From Verrucomicrobiia bacterium (GTDB taxonomy: Bacteria > Verrucomicrobiota > Verrucomicrobiia > Limisphaerales > DASXHY01): a stretch of 64,000 bases of DNA. The notes under the pieces were generated by a model. That model made no database searches. It was not told where the DNA came from and saw only the letters and a program-made list of their open reading frames with translations. Below, one piece after another: positions 55,919 to 64,000 of the stretch (position 1 is its first letter; every line of letters starts with the position of its first letter). The stretch spans positions 1 to 64,000 of the forward strand of contig DASPIL010000029.1 in the NCBI GenBank assembly GCA_035629175.1. The letters run 5' to 3'. Position numbers and translations under genes: made by a program.

Positions 55919-58468
55919 TCATTGGTCGCTTGAGGGTTGGGACAAAAGTCGGGATGCGCTCGCTTCACTGATTTTGGTTATCGAAATGAGGGCTTCCAGT
56001 TCCCCAATCGCGACCTCGGTTCGCGGGCGAGTAGCCGGGGCATCAAGTAACTTCTGAGAGAAGCCGAGTTTCGGGGCTTGATGAACGAATTTCCAAAGAT
56101 CACCCTGGAATCTCTCGCGCGGCGACAACCTTTTCTCCAATTCCGCTAGAACCAGCTTTTGCGCCTTACCGACGCAGAACGGCCATTTGAGAACCTCGAC
56201 AAGTTCGTTGGTGCTGAGCACCAAGCAGACATTCCTCACTGTATTCCTTGTTTCATCACCGAAGTCGCCCTCTTGGGAAACCATGATCGGATACAGAAAA
56301 ATGGACGATAGAGCGATAAGTCGAGTCTCTTTGGTTTTGGCGGGGGGAATCTGCGCAGCCAGGGTGGCCAGAGCGCTACCCGAGACCGAAAGAGCAAGTG
56401 AACCCGTCCTATTGGCGTGGGCGTTTTGCAACCCCTTGGCCACAGCCAAGGCGCCGCGTGCGACCAGTACTGCGGCGTCGTTGGTTTTCATCCGAAGGGT
56501 GAGCGCTGCCAGGGTGTCGGCCAAAGCGGCGCTCCGAAAGGAGTTCCTCTCGTGCAGCTCCTCCAAAAATGCGTCCGGTGTGTTTTCTAACTCCATGACA
56601 AGCCTGCCAGCCAAAATCCCGGCATCGTCCGAGTTCAATGTTCGGGATAGGGCTGACACCGCGTGGCTCAAGCTTGATCGGCGATCGAAATCTGTTTCGG
56701 CTATAAGCGCCTCGAGTAAACTTTCAACCAGAGAAGCAGTGCTGTCCCCCTGCAAGCTGGGTGCCAGTGCAGACAGCGCCGAGGCAGACATCCTTACGTC
56801 GTCAGGATCACTCTCAGGTGCAAGCATTACTCCAACAAGAACCGAAACCGATTGCGACAAGCGCGTGGAATCTTTCTCGAGCGTGTCGTCCAATGCCGTG
56901 GCCGGGCTTTCACTAAGAGACCCTGCACCGGCAGGAGTGGGTTGCGCGCCTAGAAGTCGCAGAGAAGCGGCCAAGACCGACCGTCGCCTTTTAGAACCCT
57001 GTTGCGAAGAATCCTGCTTCGCCAGTGCATTCGCCAGCAAAGGAGCCAGCGCGGCAGCTTCAGTGGGAGCCAATCTTGCGGCAACGCCTTCCAACGCAAA
57101 TTGCAACTCTCGTAGTTGAGCGTCATCGCTGAGTGGATTCACGATCGACTTGACCAGTTCCCTGGCGGTTAAAGCAGCATCGGCCGGGTCCAAATGCAGA
57201 GCGAGTTTCGAAAACGCCTCTGCCGCCCTATCGAGGCGATCACTTTCGTCTTCATGAGTGTCGTTTAGTATTCTGACCAATGCGAACGCAGCACGTGCTG
57301 CAAACGGTGCGACATCGTCGGGGCTCATCGTTGCAGCCAGCGGAGCCAAGGCAAAACCCTCCCTGCCCGAATTCACGCCAGGCTTAGCTTCCAGTGCAGC
57401 CAGCAGCCGCTGGGATGCTTTAATCGCGCGCGAGTCGAAATGCTCCCTTACCGGTGTGTTGAGTCCTATCGCCGCGTGGAGGCCGAGCGCGTCGTTGTCG
57501 GTTGCGCGAAATGTGGATGCGTCGGTCTCAAGCCAGCTGGTAATGATTTGCTTTCGAACCCCATGTTTGGCAGGTGGCAGTTGGGCGAGTTCCCAGACGG
57601 CCTCGATTTCCTCCCGCGACGGCCCGACGCCAGACGGCGGGCCAATCACGTGAAAGTACTTTTCTGTCAAGGACTGGTCGGTCCATTGGTCGGCTTTCTC
57701 CGATAACCTCTTTTTTTGAATTGCGTAGAACCCGAAACCTGTAGTGATCGCCGCGAAGACAGCAAAGGAAAGCACCAGGGCGGATTTGATTTTGCGCCGT
57801 TTTCGGAATTGCCGTTCTTGCTCGCGTTGCCAGCCCGCAATGAGGTCGTCCGCCGCCAGGGAGTTTCCTTGCGGGTCTATAGGCGCCCTCAGATCGACGG
57901 CGAGGCGCATGCGTTCGCGGTCAAAATCCCGGACCTTCTTCAAAGCACTGGAGTTGGACTGCTGCCCGCGAAGGTCAAAAAATATCTCGTGGTGAAGACC
58001 AATTTCCAATTGTGTGTCGGAGAAAAATGAGTTCGGGGCGGCGGCCGGGTCTTCTCCCTGAGTGACAGCGATGCGAACAGGACGGTCCCACTGGTTGTCG
58101 TTGTTCTGGCGAAGGAACTCCTGCAATTCCCAATCCATAAATGCAGTCGATTGATCCCGTCCAGGCCACAGGATTACAAGAGCTGCGGACCGTTCCAGGT
58201 AAGGCCTGATCAAGGCTTTGATCGGCTCAAGATGCTGGCCCTCCGGCGGCGACGGCCTCCCGCGAGACCGGGGTAGAACAAAGTCGCCGCCATCTCTGCA
58301 AATCCGCATGGGTTTAAGACGACGCCCCTGGATGCCGCGCTCTTCATGAAAACCCTCCAGGAACTCCTCAAGTTTGACGGCGAGCTTATAGTCCGCCCGC
58401 GTGGAGTAACTCAGAAACGCGTCGTAATCCCACTGTGGAGTTTTATTTAGACCGGTTGATTCGTTCAC
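55919..58468 (-). CDS. TIR-domain protein with transmembrane helix and helical repeats
   Basis: An 849-residue protein. Residues 13-170 form a TIR-like domain: WDYDAFLSYSTRADYKLAV, then SAALVILWPGRDQS and DWELQEF, with Glu114 placed like the NAD-hydrolase Glu of other TIR domains. A basic juxtamembrane stretch and one membrane helix (about 230-250) follow. The remaining 600 residues are alpha-alpha repeats rich in Ala and Leu with a period near 45-50 (LDPADAALTARELV, LAPTEAAALAPLLAN), HEAT- or armadillo-like. Bacterial TIR proteins often act in phage defence or signalling, which is possible here but unproven. GTG 58468 is preferred; TTG 58510 would add 14 residues. It stands alone between repeat-rich flanks. 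Confidence 0.85.
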   Translation of the reverse strand: MNESTGLNKTPQWDYDAFLSYSTRADYKLAVKLEEFLEGFHEERGIQGRRLKPMRICRDGGDFVLPRSRGRPSPPEGQHLEPIKALIRPYLERSAALVILWPGRDQSTAFMDWELQEFLRQNNDNQWDRPVRIAVTQGEDPAAAPNSFFSDTQLEIGLHHEIFFDLRGQQSNSSALKKVRDFDRERMRLAVDLRAPIDPQGNSLAADDLIAGWQREQERQFRKRRKIKSALVLSFAVFAAITTGFGFYAIQKKRLSEKADQWTDQSLTEKYFHVIGPPSGVGPSREEIEAVWELAQLPPAKHGVRKQIITSWLETDASTFRATDNDALGLHAAIGLNTPVREHFDSRAIKASQRLLAALEAKPGVNSGREGFALAPLAATMSPDDVAPFAARAAFALVRILNDTHEDESDRLDRAAEAFSKLALHLDPADAALTARELVKSIVNPLSDDAQLRELQFALEGVAARLAPTEAAALAPLLANALAKQDSSQQGSKRRRSVLAASLRLLGAQPTPAGAGSLSESPATALDDTLEKDSTRLSQSVSVLVGVMLAPESDPDDVRMSASALSALAPSLQGDSTASLVESLLEALIAETDFDRRSSLSHAVSALSRTLNSDDAGILAGRLVMELENTPDAFLEELHERNSFRSAALADTLAALTLRMKTNDAAVLVARGALAVAKGLQNAHANRTGSLALSVSGSALATLAAQIPPAKTKETRLIALSSIFLYPIMVSQEGDFGDETRNTVRNVCLVLSTNELVEVLKWPFCVGKAQKLVLAELEKRLSPRERFQGDLWKFVHQAPKLGFSQKLLDAPATRPRTEVAIGELEALISITKISEASASRLLSQPSSDQ

Positions 58469-58852
58469 GTGCGTGCACTTGCGAACTGTTGATCGATGCG
58501 TGACACACAAATGCTAGATCTTGCGTCGTTGGTCAATCATCTCCCGGGGACTCGAGTGGTGTTCGATCTTGCACCGCGGAAGATGGAGGTCGTTCGTGGT
58601 TCGTGGCTTTTTGTCCCTTAGTCCTTTACTCTTTTGGTCCCGTCTTCTGTCCACCGTCCTCGGTTCTCATCTGGAATCCGTGTCCATCCGTGGTTAAGGT
58701 CCGGGTCTTCGGGAGTTTGCGCGTTGCTGTGGCTGAGACGGGCTCGGTCCTGTGACATACGTCCTAGAGCCGCGGTTCTGCGGTTTGGCTAGGTTGGCTT
58801 GAACCAAAACACACTCGGATTCGAAATGGCCGCTCATGAACTCGAGTGTTCA
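58469..58852. other. Intergenic region with RPT3
   Basis: About 380 bp between the divergent TIR and prepilin-like genes. It holds RPT3 phrases (GTTCGTGGTTCGTGGCTTTT at about 58592-58612 and CCGTGTCCATCCGTGGTTAA at about 58678-58697). No gene, terminator or clear promoter was seen. Confidence 0.6.
58590..58700. repeat. RPT3 phrases upstream of the TIR gene
   Basis: ATCCGTGTCCATCCGTGG is the inverse of the phrase at 51187-51217, and TTCGTGGTTCGTGG is related to the CACGAA phrase at 55736. The TIR gene therefore has RPT3 sequence on both sides. Confidence 0.65.
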
Positions 58853-59590
58853 ATGCGAGTGAGTGCCAAAATAACCATGCGTATGACTGCCTTCCGAATC
58901 CTTCCAACCGTTTCTGTTCCCGGCAAAAGGTCACGTGCCTTCACATTGATTGAGTTGCTGGTCGTGATCGCCATCATAGCCATCCTGGCGGCCATGCTGC
59001 TGCCCGCGCTCGCCAAGGCCAAAAGCAAGGCGCATCGAACCGTCTGCACGTCCAACCTCAAGCAGGTCGGATTGGTCATGGCGATGTACATGAGCGATTA
59101 TCGCGATACCTTCCCCTACACGCCGGCCGGTTGGTGGCGCATGCCGCTGATTGATCTCCCCGGCTTGCAGCACAATTACATCAGCACCAACAACCGTGCA
59201 TTCTATCGCTGTCCGTCGGAACGGGGCCTTGGTTTTAACTATCAATTGCTCATCGCACAGGGCCAGACAGGCATGACCAACCAGCTGCCGTTTTCGAGCT
59301 CCTATTATTATTATGCGACGTTTTATCGAAACAGGGTCAAGGTGAGTTCAGTGACGCGTCCAACCCAGAAGGCTGTTCAGGTGTGCTTCGCCAGCGCGAA
59401 CAACGCGCTGTTCAACACCGACCTGAATCCTCCGCGAAATGGCGCACACGGCGACGGATTGAACTGGCTCTTTGTGGACGGCCGCTCGCAGTTCGCAAAA
59501 TGGAAGCAGATGACTCCGTGCAGTGCCAACCTGGATCGACCCTATAATTACGACAACGATCCCGTAACTGCGATCAATCTGGCGAAATGA
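58853..59590 (+). CDS. Prepilin-type leader protein (type II pseudopilin-like)
   Basis: A 245-residue protein with a class III leader: a basic n-region, then A29/F30TLIE34 and the hydrophobic helix [14 protein letters not shown]. The mature domain ends with a H...DG-type motif ([19 protein letters not shown]). Its leader helix is almost identical to that of the protein at 29902, while the C-terminal halves differ, as in the expanded verrucomicrobial families. The start is uncertain among ATG 58826, 58853 and 58877. It lies upstream of the GH97 gene on the same strand. Confidence 0.85.
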   Translation: MRVSAKITMRMTAFRILPTVSVPGKRSRAFTLIELLVVIAIIAILAAMLLPALAKAKSKAHRTVCTSNLKQVGLVMAMYMSDYRDTFPYTPAGWWRMPLIDLPGLQHNYISTNNRAFYRCPSERGLGFNYQLLIAQGQTGMTNQLPFSSSYYYYATFYRNRVKVSSVTRPTQKAVQVCFASANNALFNTDLNPPRNGAHGDGLNWLFVDGRSQFAKWKQMTPCSANLDRPYNYDNDPVTAINLAK

Positions 59591-59624
59591 GGTGGCGGGG
59601 ACATTGACTGGACGGACGTGCATT

Positions 59625-59656
59625 TCACCCCTCGCCTTCGACGTGAGGGTGGGGGA
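59625..59656. repeat. Possible degraded RPT2 unit
   Basis: CACCCCTCGCCTTCGACGTG followed by AGGGTGGGGG resembles the CCCCTCGCCTGCGACGCA module of RPT2. It forms a CCCTCGC/GAGGG-type hairpin just before the GH97 ribosome-binding site, GGGGAAAGG. Confidence 0.45.
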
Positions 59657-59669
59657 AAGGACAAACATT

Positions 59670-61523
59670 ATGAGTTCCATGACAACAGCGGGCCTGTTTT
59701 CTGCCGCGGTCATCCTCTTTGCCGCCGCGGTTCAGTCCGCCGCGGTAAAGGTGAAATCGCCCGACGGAAAGGTGATGGTTACCGTCACCGACACCGGCGG
59801 GTTGAGTTACTCGGTTGTTTTCGACAAACGCGAAGTTGTTTCCACGTCCCGCTTCGGCATCATTTCCGATGGCGTCGATCTCGGCGAAGGAGTCAAGCTT
59901 GGGAAGACGGCATCGCGCAAACTTCGTGAGACTTACGCGATGTTTGGTGCGCATGCTAAGGCGGAGAATCACTGCCGCGAAACCACGGTGTCGGTCAGCA
60001 GCCCCGGCGGCGAAGCTTACGACCTGGATGTGCGCGCCTACAACGACGGCGTCGCCTTGCGCGCCCGTTTGAACGCCAGGCCGGGCAGGAAAATCAACCG
60101 GGAGACGACGGAATGGAAAATTCCCGGTAACCCGATGGCCTGGTATCAAACGGATTCCTTTAACTACGAGGGTATTTTCCAAGGCAGGCTGCTCGGAAGT
60201 TTTCGGACGAACGAACACATCGCGTTGCCGGTCACATTCACGCTGCCGGGCGGCGGTTATGCGCTCATTTCGGAGGCGAACCTTCTCAATTACAGCGATG
60301 CGGACGTGCAGGTTGCCCCCGATCATTCATTGCGCTTACGTTTTCATGCGCCTCCGAATCGGGATGGCTGGATGACGGATGCGGCCGTTGTCCAGCCCTG
60401 GCGCGTCACATTGCTCGCCCGTGATTTGAACGCCCTGGCGAACAGCGATCTGATTCGCAACTTGTGCCCGTCCGCATCGACTGAACTTGTCAATGCGGAC
60501 TGGATCAAGCCCGGCCGATCTGCGTGGCAATGGTGGTCCATCGGCGATCCCCTGTTTCAGGATCAGCGTCAGTGGGTGGACTGGACCCGCGACCTGGGCT
60601 TTGAGTATTACCTCGTGGATGAAAACTGGAAGAACTGGAAGGACAATGGGCGCGACAATTGGGGTTGTCTGAAGGAGGTCTGCGATTACGCGAAGACCCG
60701 CGGCGTGAAAATCTGGATCTGGGTGCATTGCAACGACGTATCGAACCCGACGACACGCTCGAACTTCCTGGACCGTGCTGTTGCGCTGGGTGTTGCCGGT
60801 GTAAAGATCGATTTCCAGCCGCAAGCCGATGTGCGGTGGGTTAATTGGTATGACGAAACACTTCGTGACGCGGCTGCCCGGAAATTGATGGTGAACTTTC
60901 ATGGGGCAAACAAGCCCGTTGGACGAGATCGAACCTGGCCAAACGAAATGACGCGCGAATCCATTCGCGGCCACGAGTGGCATATCATCCGTTACAGGCG
61001 CACGCTGCCACCGGCGCATGACACCATCCTGCCATTCACCCGATACGTCATTGGGGCAGGTGATTACACGCCCACGGTGTTTAATCCGAAGGAGCTGCGC
61101 GGCTATACCTGGGCGCGCGAGCTGGCGCAAGCGATTGTCTTTACGTCTCCGTTCCTCTGTTACGCGGATCATCCGACAAACTATCTTGCTAATCCGGCGC
61201 TCGACGTATTGAAATCGATTCCCGCGACGTGGGATGAAACGATCGTCCTGCCCGGCAGCGAGATCGGCAAGTGCACGGCCTTCGCCCGGCGCAAAGGCAC
61301 GCAATGGTTCATTGGCGTGATCAATGGCGGTGAAGGCAGGACGCTGGATATCGCTCTGGATTTCCTGGGACGCGGCAAGTTCCAGATGGTGCAATTGGTT
61401 GATGTCGCCGACCGCAACGATGAGTGGCAGCGCACGGAAAAGCCGGTCACGCGCAGGGAGCGATTGAAACTTTCGTTGCGGCCGGGCGGCGGCTTCGTCG
61501 GACAGTTAGCGCCATTGAAATGA
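59670..61523 (+). CDS. GH97 glycoside hydrolase
   Basis: A 617-residue secreted enzyme of GH97, a calcium-dependent family of alpha-glucosidases and alpha-galactosidases. The N-terminal beta-sandwich (VKSPDGKVMVTVTDTGGLSY) precedes the barrel with RSAWQWWSIGDP, LVDENW and GVKIDFQPQ; D381 is placed like the nucleophile of the retaining (alpha-galactosidase) branch. GHEWHIIRYRRTLPPAHDTI and PFTRYVIGAGDYTPT are also typical. A signal peptide ends near AVQSAAV. GGGGAAAGG lies about 9 nt before ATG 59670. The neighbouring GH27 supports galactosidase action, but the exact specificity is inference. Confidence 0.92.
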   Translation: MSSMTTAGLFSAAVILFAAAVQSAAVKVKSPDGKVMVTVTDTGGLSYSVVFDKREVVSTSRFGIISDGVDLGEGVKLGKTASRKLRETYAMFGAHAKAENHCRETTVSVSSPGGEAYDLDVRAYNDGVALRARLNARPGRKINRETTEWKIPGNPMAWYQTDSFNYEGIFQGRLLGSFRTNEHIALPVTFTLPGGGYALISEANLLNYSDADVQVAPDHSLRLRFHAPPNRDGWMTDAAVVQPWRVTLLARDLNALANSDLIRNLCPSASTELVNADWIKPGRSAWQWWSIGDPLFQDQRQWVDWTRDLGFEYYLVDENWKNWKDNGRDNWGCLKEVCDYAKTRGVKIWIWVHCNDVSNPTTRSNFLDRAVALGVAGVKIDFQPQADVRWVNWYDETLRDAAARKLMVNFHGANKPVGRDRTWPNEMTRESIRGHEWHIIRYRRTLPPAHDTILPFTRYVIGAGDYTPTVFNPKELRGYTWARELAQAIVFTSPFLCYADHPTNYLANPALDVLKSIPATWDETIVLPGSEIGKCTAFARRKGTQWFIGVINGGEGRTLDIALDFLGRGKFQMVQLVDVADRNDEWQRTEKPVTRRERLKLSLRPGGGFVGQLAPLK

Positions 61524-61724
61524 AATTGGAATGTCGGGACTTGTCCCGGAGCGCGGCGTTCAGATCGCGGCAATGGGCGCACTGAATCGTGGGAAGGCAC
61601 TGCGCTGCGGGTCGCGAACGCTGAAGAGCCGTAAACGCCGCGTTCCTGTTGCGATCGTTGACACAAGGGTTGATCGAAAGAAACGGGACGGCCACTATTC
61701 AGCGGTTTGACGAATAGGATTACC

Positions 61725-63539
61725 ATGAGGAAACATCGATTATCGCTCTTAACGCCGATCGTGGCAGGTGTGTGGATGACTGTGGTGGCCGTGGCGCAGT
61801 CCGCGCCTTTTCATTGGAAGTTCGCATCCACTCCGCCGCTGGGCTGGAACAGTTGGGATTGCTTCGGCACCACGCTGACAGAGGCGCAGGCAAAAGCGCA
61901 GGCGGACGCAATGGCCCGCGAACTTTTACCTTCGGGTTACCAATACTTCACCGTGGATATCCAATGGTATGAGCCAAACTCCCGCGGCCATGTTTATCGC
62001 GCGGGCGCGCCGCTGGCTATGGATGAGCACAGCCGCCTGGTGCCTGCGACAAACAAGTTTCCAGCGTCGGTGAATGGCGCGGGTTTCAAACCGCTGGCGG
62101 AGTATGTGCATTCCAAAGGTTTGAAATTTGGCATTCATATCATGCGCGGCATTTCACGCCAGGCAGTGAAACAGAACACGGCTATTCTGGGCACGACCGC
62201 ACGGGCTGCGGACATCGCCAACACGCGGTCGACCTGTCCCTGGAATCCTGACATGTACGGCGTCGACATGAGCAAGCCGGGCGCGCAGGAATATTACGAC
62301 TCGCTATTTGCTCTATACGCTTCATGGGGCGTTGATTTTGTAAAGGTGGATGACATCTCCCGCGCCTATGACAACGTGCAGAAGGCGGAGATCGAGGCGA
62401 TCCACAAGGCCATCGAAAAATCCGGACGCCCCATCGTGTTGAGTCTTTCCCCAGGCGATACTCCGATTGGACGCGGGGACCACGTGATGAACCACGCGAA
62501 CATGTGGCGCATCTCCGACGATTTCTGGGATCGCTGGCAGCCGCTCTACGAGATGTTTGGGCGTCTTGAAAAGTGGACGAAGTACCGCGCGGAAGGCGCG
62601 TGGCCGGATGCCGACATGCTGCCGTTCGGCATTGTTGAATTCACGCGTCCGACGCGGTTCACCCAGGATGAGCAAATCCTTTGCATGACGTTGTGGTGCA
62701 TTGCGCGATCACCGCTCATTTTCGGCGGGGACATGACGAAGCTGGACACATTCACGCGCGACTTGCTGACGAACCCCGAGGTGTTGGCCGTGAATCAGGC
62801 CAGCGTGGGTAGCCGTCAATTATCGCGTCAGGACGATCTCATCGTCTGGAGCGCCGAAGTTCCAGGCAGCCGGGATCGATATGTCGCCTTGTTCAATGCG
62901 CAGAATGATGATTCGCCTTTCGATCTTTCGAAGGTCACGCATCGCAGCCGCTCCATTCGTGGCGCCGCGGGCAGCGAAATTGTCGATATCTCCGTGCCGG
63001 TTACGAATGCGCATCGGCTCGTGCTGGTTCTTGGGGATGCGGGTGACAATTCGCATTATGATCACGGGGCTTGGATTGAACCGACGCTCACCGGATCGAA
63101 AGGCAGCCTGAAGTTGACGGACTTGAAATGGTCGATGGCCACCGCTGGATGGGGACAGGCCCGCGTGAATCGCGCTGTGGACGATCAGCCGCTTATGCTG
63201 AACGGCGAGCCTGTGAATGGGATTGGGACGCATGCGGTATCGGTGATTGAATACGATCAGCTTCCCGAAGGGTACGACACGTTCACGGCGCGAGGTGTGA
63301 TTACGTCAGGAAACCAGGGCAGGGGATCCGTGCAATTTCAGGTGCTTGTGGATCCGCCCAAGAAAGTGGTCCAGGATCGGAGGTCTGTTTCGGTTTCATT
63401 GGCAGAGCTCGGAGTTACGGGGGCGGTCACGGTGCGGGATTTGTGGAAGAGGGAAGATATTGGAACATTCACGAATACCTTCACTCGCGCGATTAGAAAG
63501 CAGAGTGCCGGCCTTTACCGCATTTCGCCCCAACGCTAA
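61725..63539 (+). CDS. GH27 alpha-galactosidase with C-terminal NPCBM-like domain
   Basis: A 604-residue secreted retaining alpha-galactosidase. TPPLGWNSWDCFG is the family hallmark. The nucleophile is D209 in FVKVDDIS, and the acid/base is probably D266 in WRISDDF. The C-terminal 150 residues form an NPCBM/NEW2-like carbohydrate-binding domain (LTDLKWSMATAGWGQ, VNGIGTHAVSVIEYDQL). A signal peptide ends near VAVAQSAP. It sits 200 bp after GH97 on the same strand. The gap has no repeat module I can identify. Confidence 0.94.
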   Translation: MRKHRLSLLTPIVAGVWMTVVAVAQSAPFHWKFASTPPLGWNSWDCFGTTLTEAQAKAQADAMARELLPSGYQYFTVDIQWYEPNSRGHVYRAGAPLAMDEHSRLVPATNKFPASVNGAGFKPLAEYVHSKGLKFGIHIMRGISRQAVKQNTAILGTTARAADIANTRSTCPWNPDMYGVDMSKPGAQEYYDSLFALYASWGVDFVKVDDISRAYDNVQKAEIEAIHKAIEKSGRPIVLSLSPGDTPIGRGDHVMNHANMWRISDDFWDRWQPLYEMFGRLEKWTKYRAEGAWPDADMLPFGIVEFTRPTRFTQDEQILCMTLWCIARSPLIFGGDMTKLDTFTRDLLTNPEVLAVNQASVGSRQLSRQDDLIVWSAEVPGSRDRYVALFNAQNDDSPFDLSKVTHRSRSIRGAAGSEIVDISVPVTNAHRLVLVLGDAGDNSHYDHGAWIEPTLTGSKGSLKLTDLKWSMATAGWGQARVNRAVDDQPLMLNGEPVNGIGTHAVSVIEYDQLPEGYDTFTARGVITSGNQGRGSVQFQVLVDPPKKVVQDRRSVSVSLAELGVTGAVTVRDLWKREDIGTFTNTFTRAIRKQSAGLYRISPQR

Positions 63540-63548
63540 ATAACCGCA

Positions 63549-63590
63549 GATAGCGCAAGTTTGGAAATTGTTTGGAAACCTGCGCCACGA
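63549..63590. repeat. RPT1 fragment i
   Basis: TAGCGCAAGTTTGGAAATTG followed by TTTGGAAACCTGCGCCACG matches the RPT1 boundary and two successive TTTGGAAA-centred units. It lies just downstream of the GH27 gene. Confidence 0.65.
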
Positions 63591-63659
63591 TCGCGATTGC
63601 AAAGCCGGCTGAGCGCTGGAATTTGCGGCGGGGTGTCGGTCGGACATTCGAAAGGCATT

Positions 63660-64000
63660 ATGGCTGGAGTTTATTTAATGATCGCTGGGCTGCTGATTGC
63701 ATCCCAGCAACTGGTGGCCCAGGTTCAAACGGCCGGCATCAAGATTGTGCCGGCGCTTGAAAAACCGAAGAACGCCCGCAATCTCGAGGAGAATGACCTG
63801 GCAGGCTACCTCTTCGTGTATTTTAAGGACCAGACGCATTCCGCGTATTTTGCGGTCAGCCGCGATGGTTACAACTTCACGGATCTCAACGGAGGCCAGC
63901 CGATTTTCGACGGCAAATTGCTCGCCGAACAAAAGGGTGTGCGGGATCCGCATATTGCGCGGGGACCCGACGGGGCGTTCTATCTCGCGATGACCGATCT
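63660..64000 (+). CDS. Start of a GH43-like secreted glycosidase (truncated by window end)
   Basis: An open frame from ATG 63660, with AAAGG about 6 nt upstream, runs off the right edge after 113 codons. A signal peptide (MAGVYLMIAGLLIASQQLVA) is followed by LAGYLFVYFKDQTHSAYFAV and GVRDPHIARGPDGAFYLAM. The last segment matches the catalytic-base region of GH43-type five-bladed propellers (compare RDPSIVRGPDG in the gene at 49380). It probably continues the GH97-GH27 group. Confidence 0.82.
   Translation, partial: MAGVYLMIAGLLIASQQLVAQVQTAGIKIVPALEKPKNARNLEENDLAGYLFVYFKDQTHSAYFAVSRDGYNFTDLNGGQPIFDGKLLAEQKGVRDPHIARGPDGAFYLAMTD

Overview
The window looks like about 64 kb of chromosome from a high-GC verrucomicrobial bacterium, probably the Limisphaerales/Pedosphaera side of the phylum. 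This is an inference from several signs: two PEP-CTERM proteins, prepilin-leader proteins, very large secreted beta-strand proteins with C-terminal modules of a kind I associate with that phylum, many secreted glycoside hydrolases without a SusC/SusD pair, and coding sequence saturated with small dispersed repeats. No rRNA, tRNA, CRISPR array, transposase or integrase was seen.

Layout. 1-1943: housekeeping (a Cys-rich small protein, infC, an RRM RNA-binding protein). 2378-7101: a four-gene exopolysaccharide operon (GT2, O-antigen-ligase-like protein, GT4, polysaccharide deacetylase). 7119-11352: a SWIM/SNF2 helicase and a Tat-exported metallo-beta-lactamase-fold hydrolase. 12209-18943: a DNA damage-tolerance block with a GIY-YIG nuclease, the imuA-imuB-dnaE2 mutasome and a UdgX-type uracil-DNA glycosylase. 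19033-23011: a hypothetical protein, hisD and a polytopic membrane protein. 23067-29601: a minus-strand hydrolase operon (GH29 fucosidase, beta-helix protein, GH78 rhamnosidase). 29902-36817: a prepilin-like protein, a giant beta-strand-repeat protein, a pectate lyase and a PEP-CTERM protein. 36924-51173: a tightly packed plus-strand carbohydrate operon with a sodium symporter, an aldolase, four or five secreted glycosidases (including a GH127 beta-L-arabinofuranosidase and a GH43) and a TIM-barrel isomerase. 51523-55312: a giant secreted protein and a second PEP-CTERM protein. 55919-58468: a TIR-domain/transmembrane/helical-repeat protein. 58853-64000: another prepilin-like protein, GH97, GH27 and the start of a GH43.

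The two carbohydrate clusters and the flanking lyase and galactosidases together suggest degradation of a pectin-like, side-chain-rich plant or algal polysaccharide (fucose, rhamnose, uronate, L-arabinose and galactose linkages), with uptake by the symporter and aldolase cleavage in the cytoplasm.

The most unusual feature is a family of modular palindromic repeats (called RPT1 here). Its short hairpin units vary in their arms but keep complementarity. RPT1 copies sit in frame at the very start of five secreted-enzyme genes, between a stop/start overlap with the upstream gene and the signal peptide. Another copy lies in frame inside dnaE2, and another supplies the stop codon of the GH127 gene. 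Two further dispersed repeat families (RPT2, RPT3) are also present. RPT2 forms the C-terminus of the GIY-YIG nuclease. Starts were chosen by ribosome-binding sites, family alignment from memory and overlaps; many are GTG or TTG.
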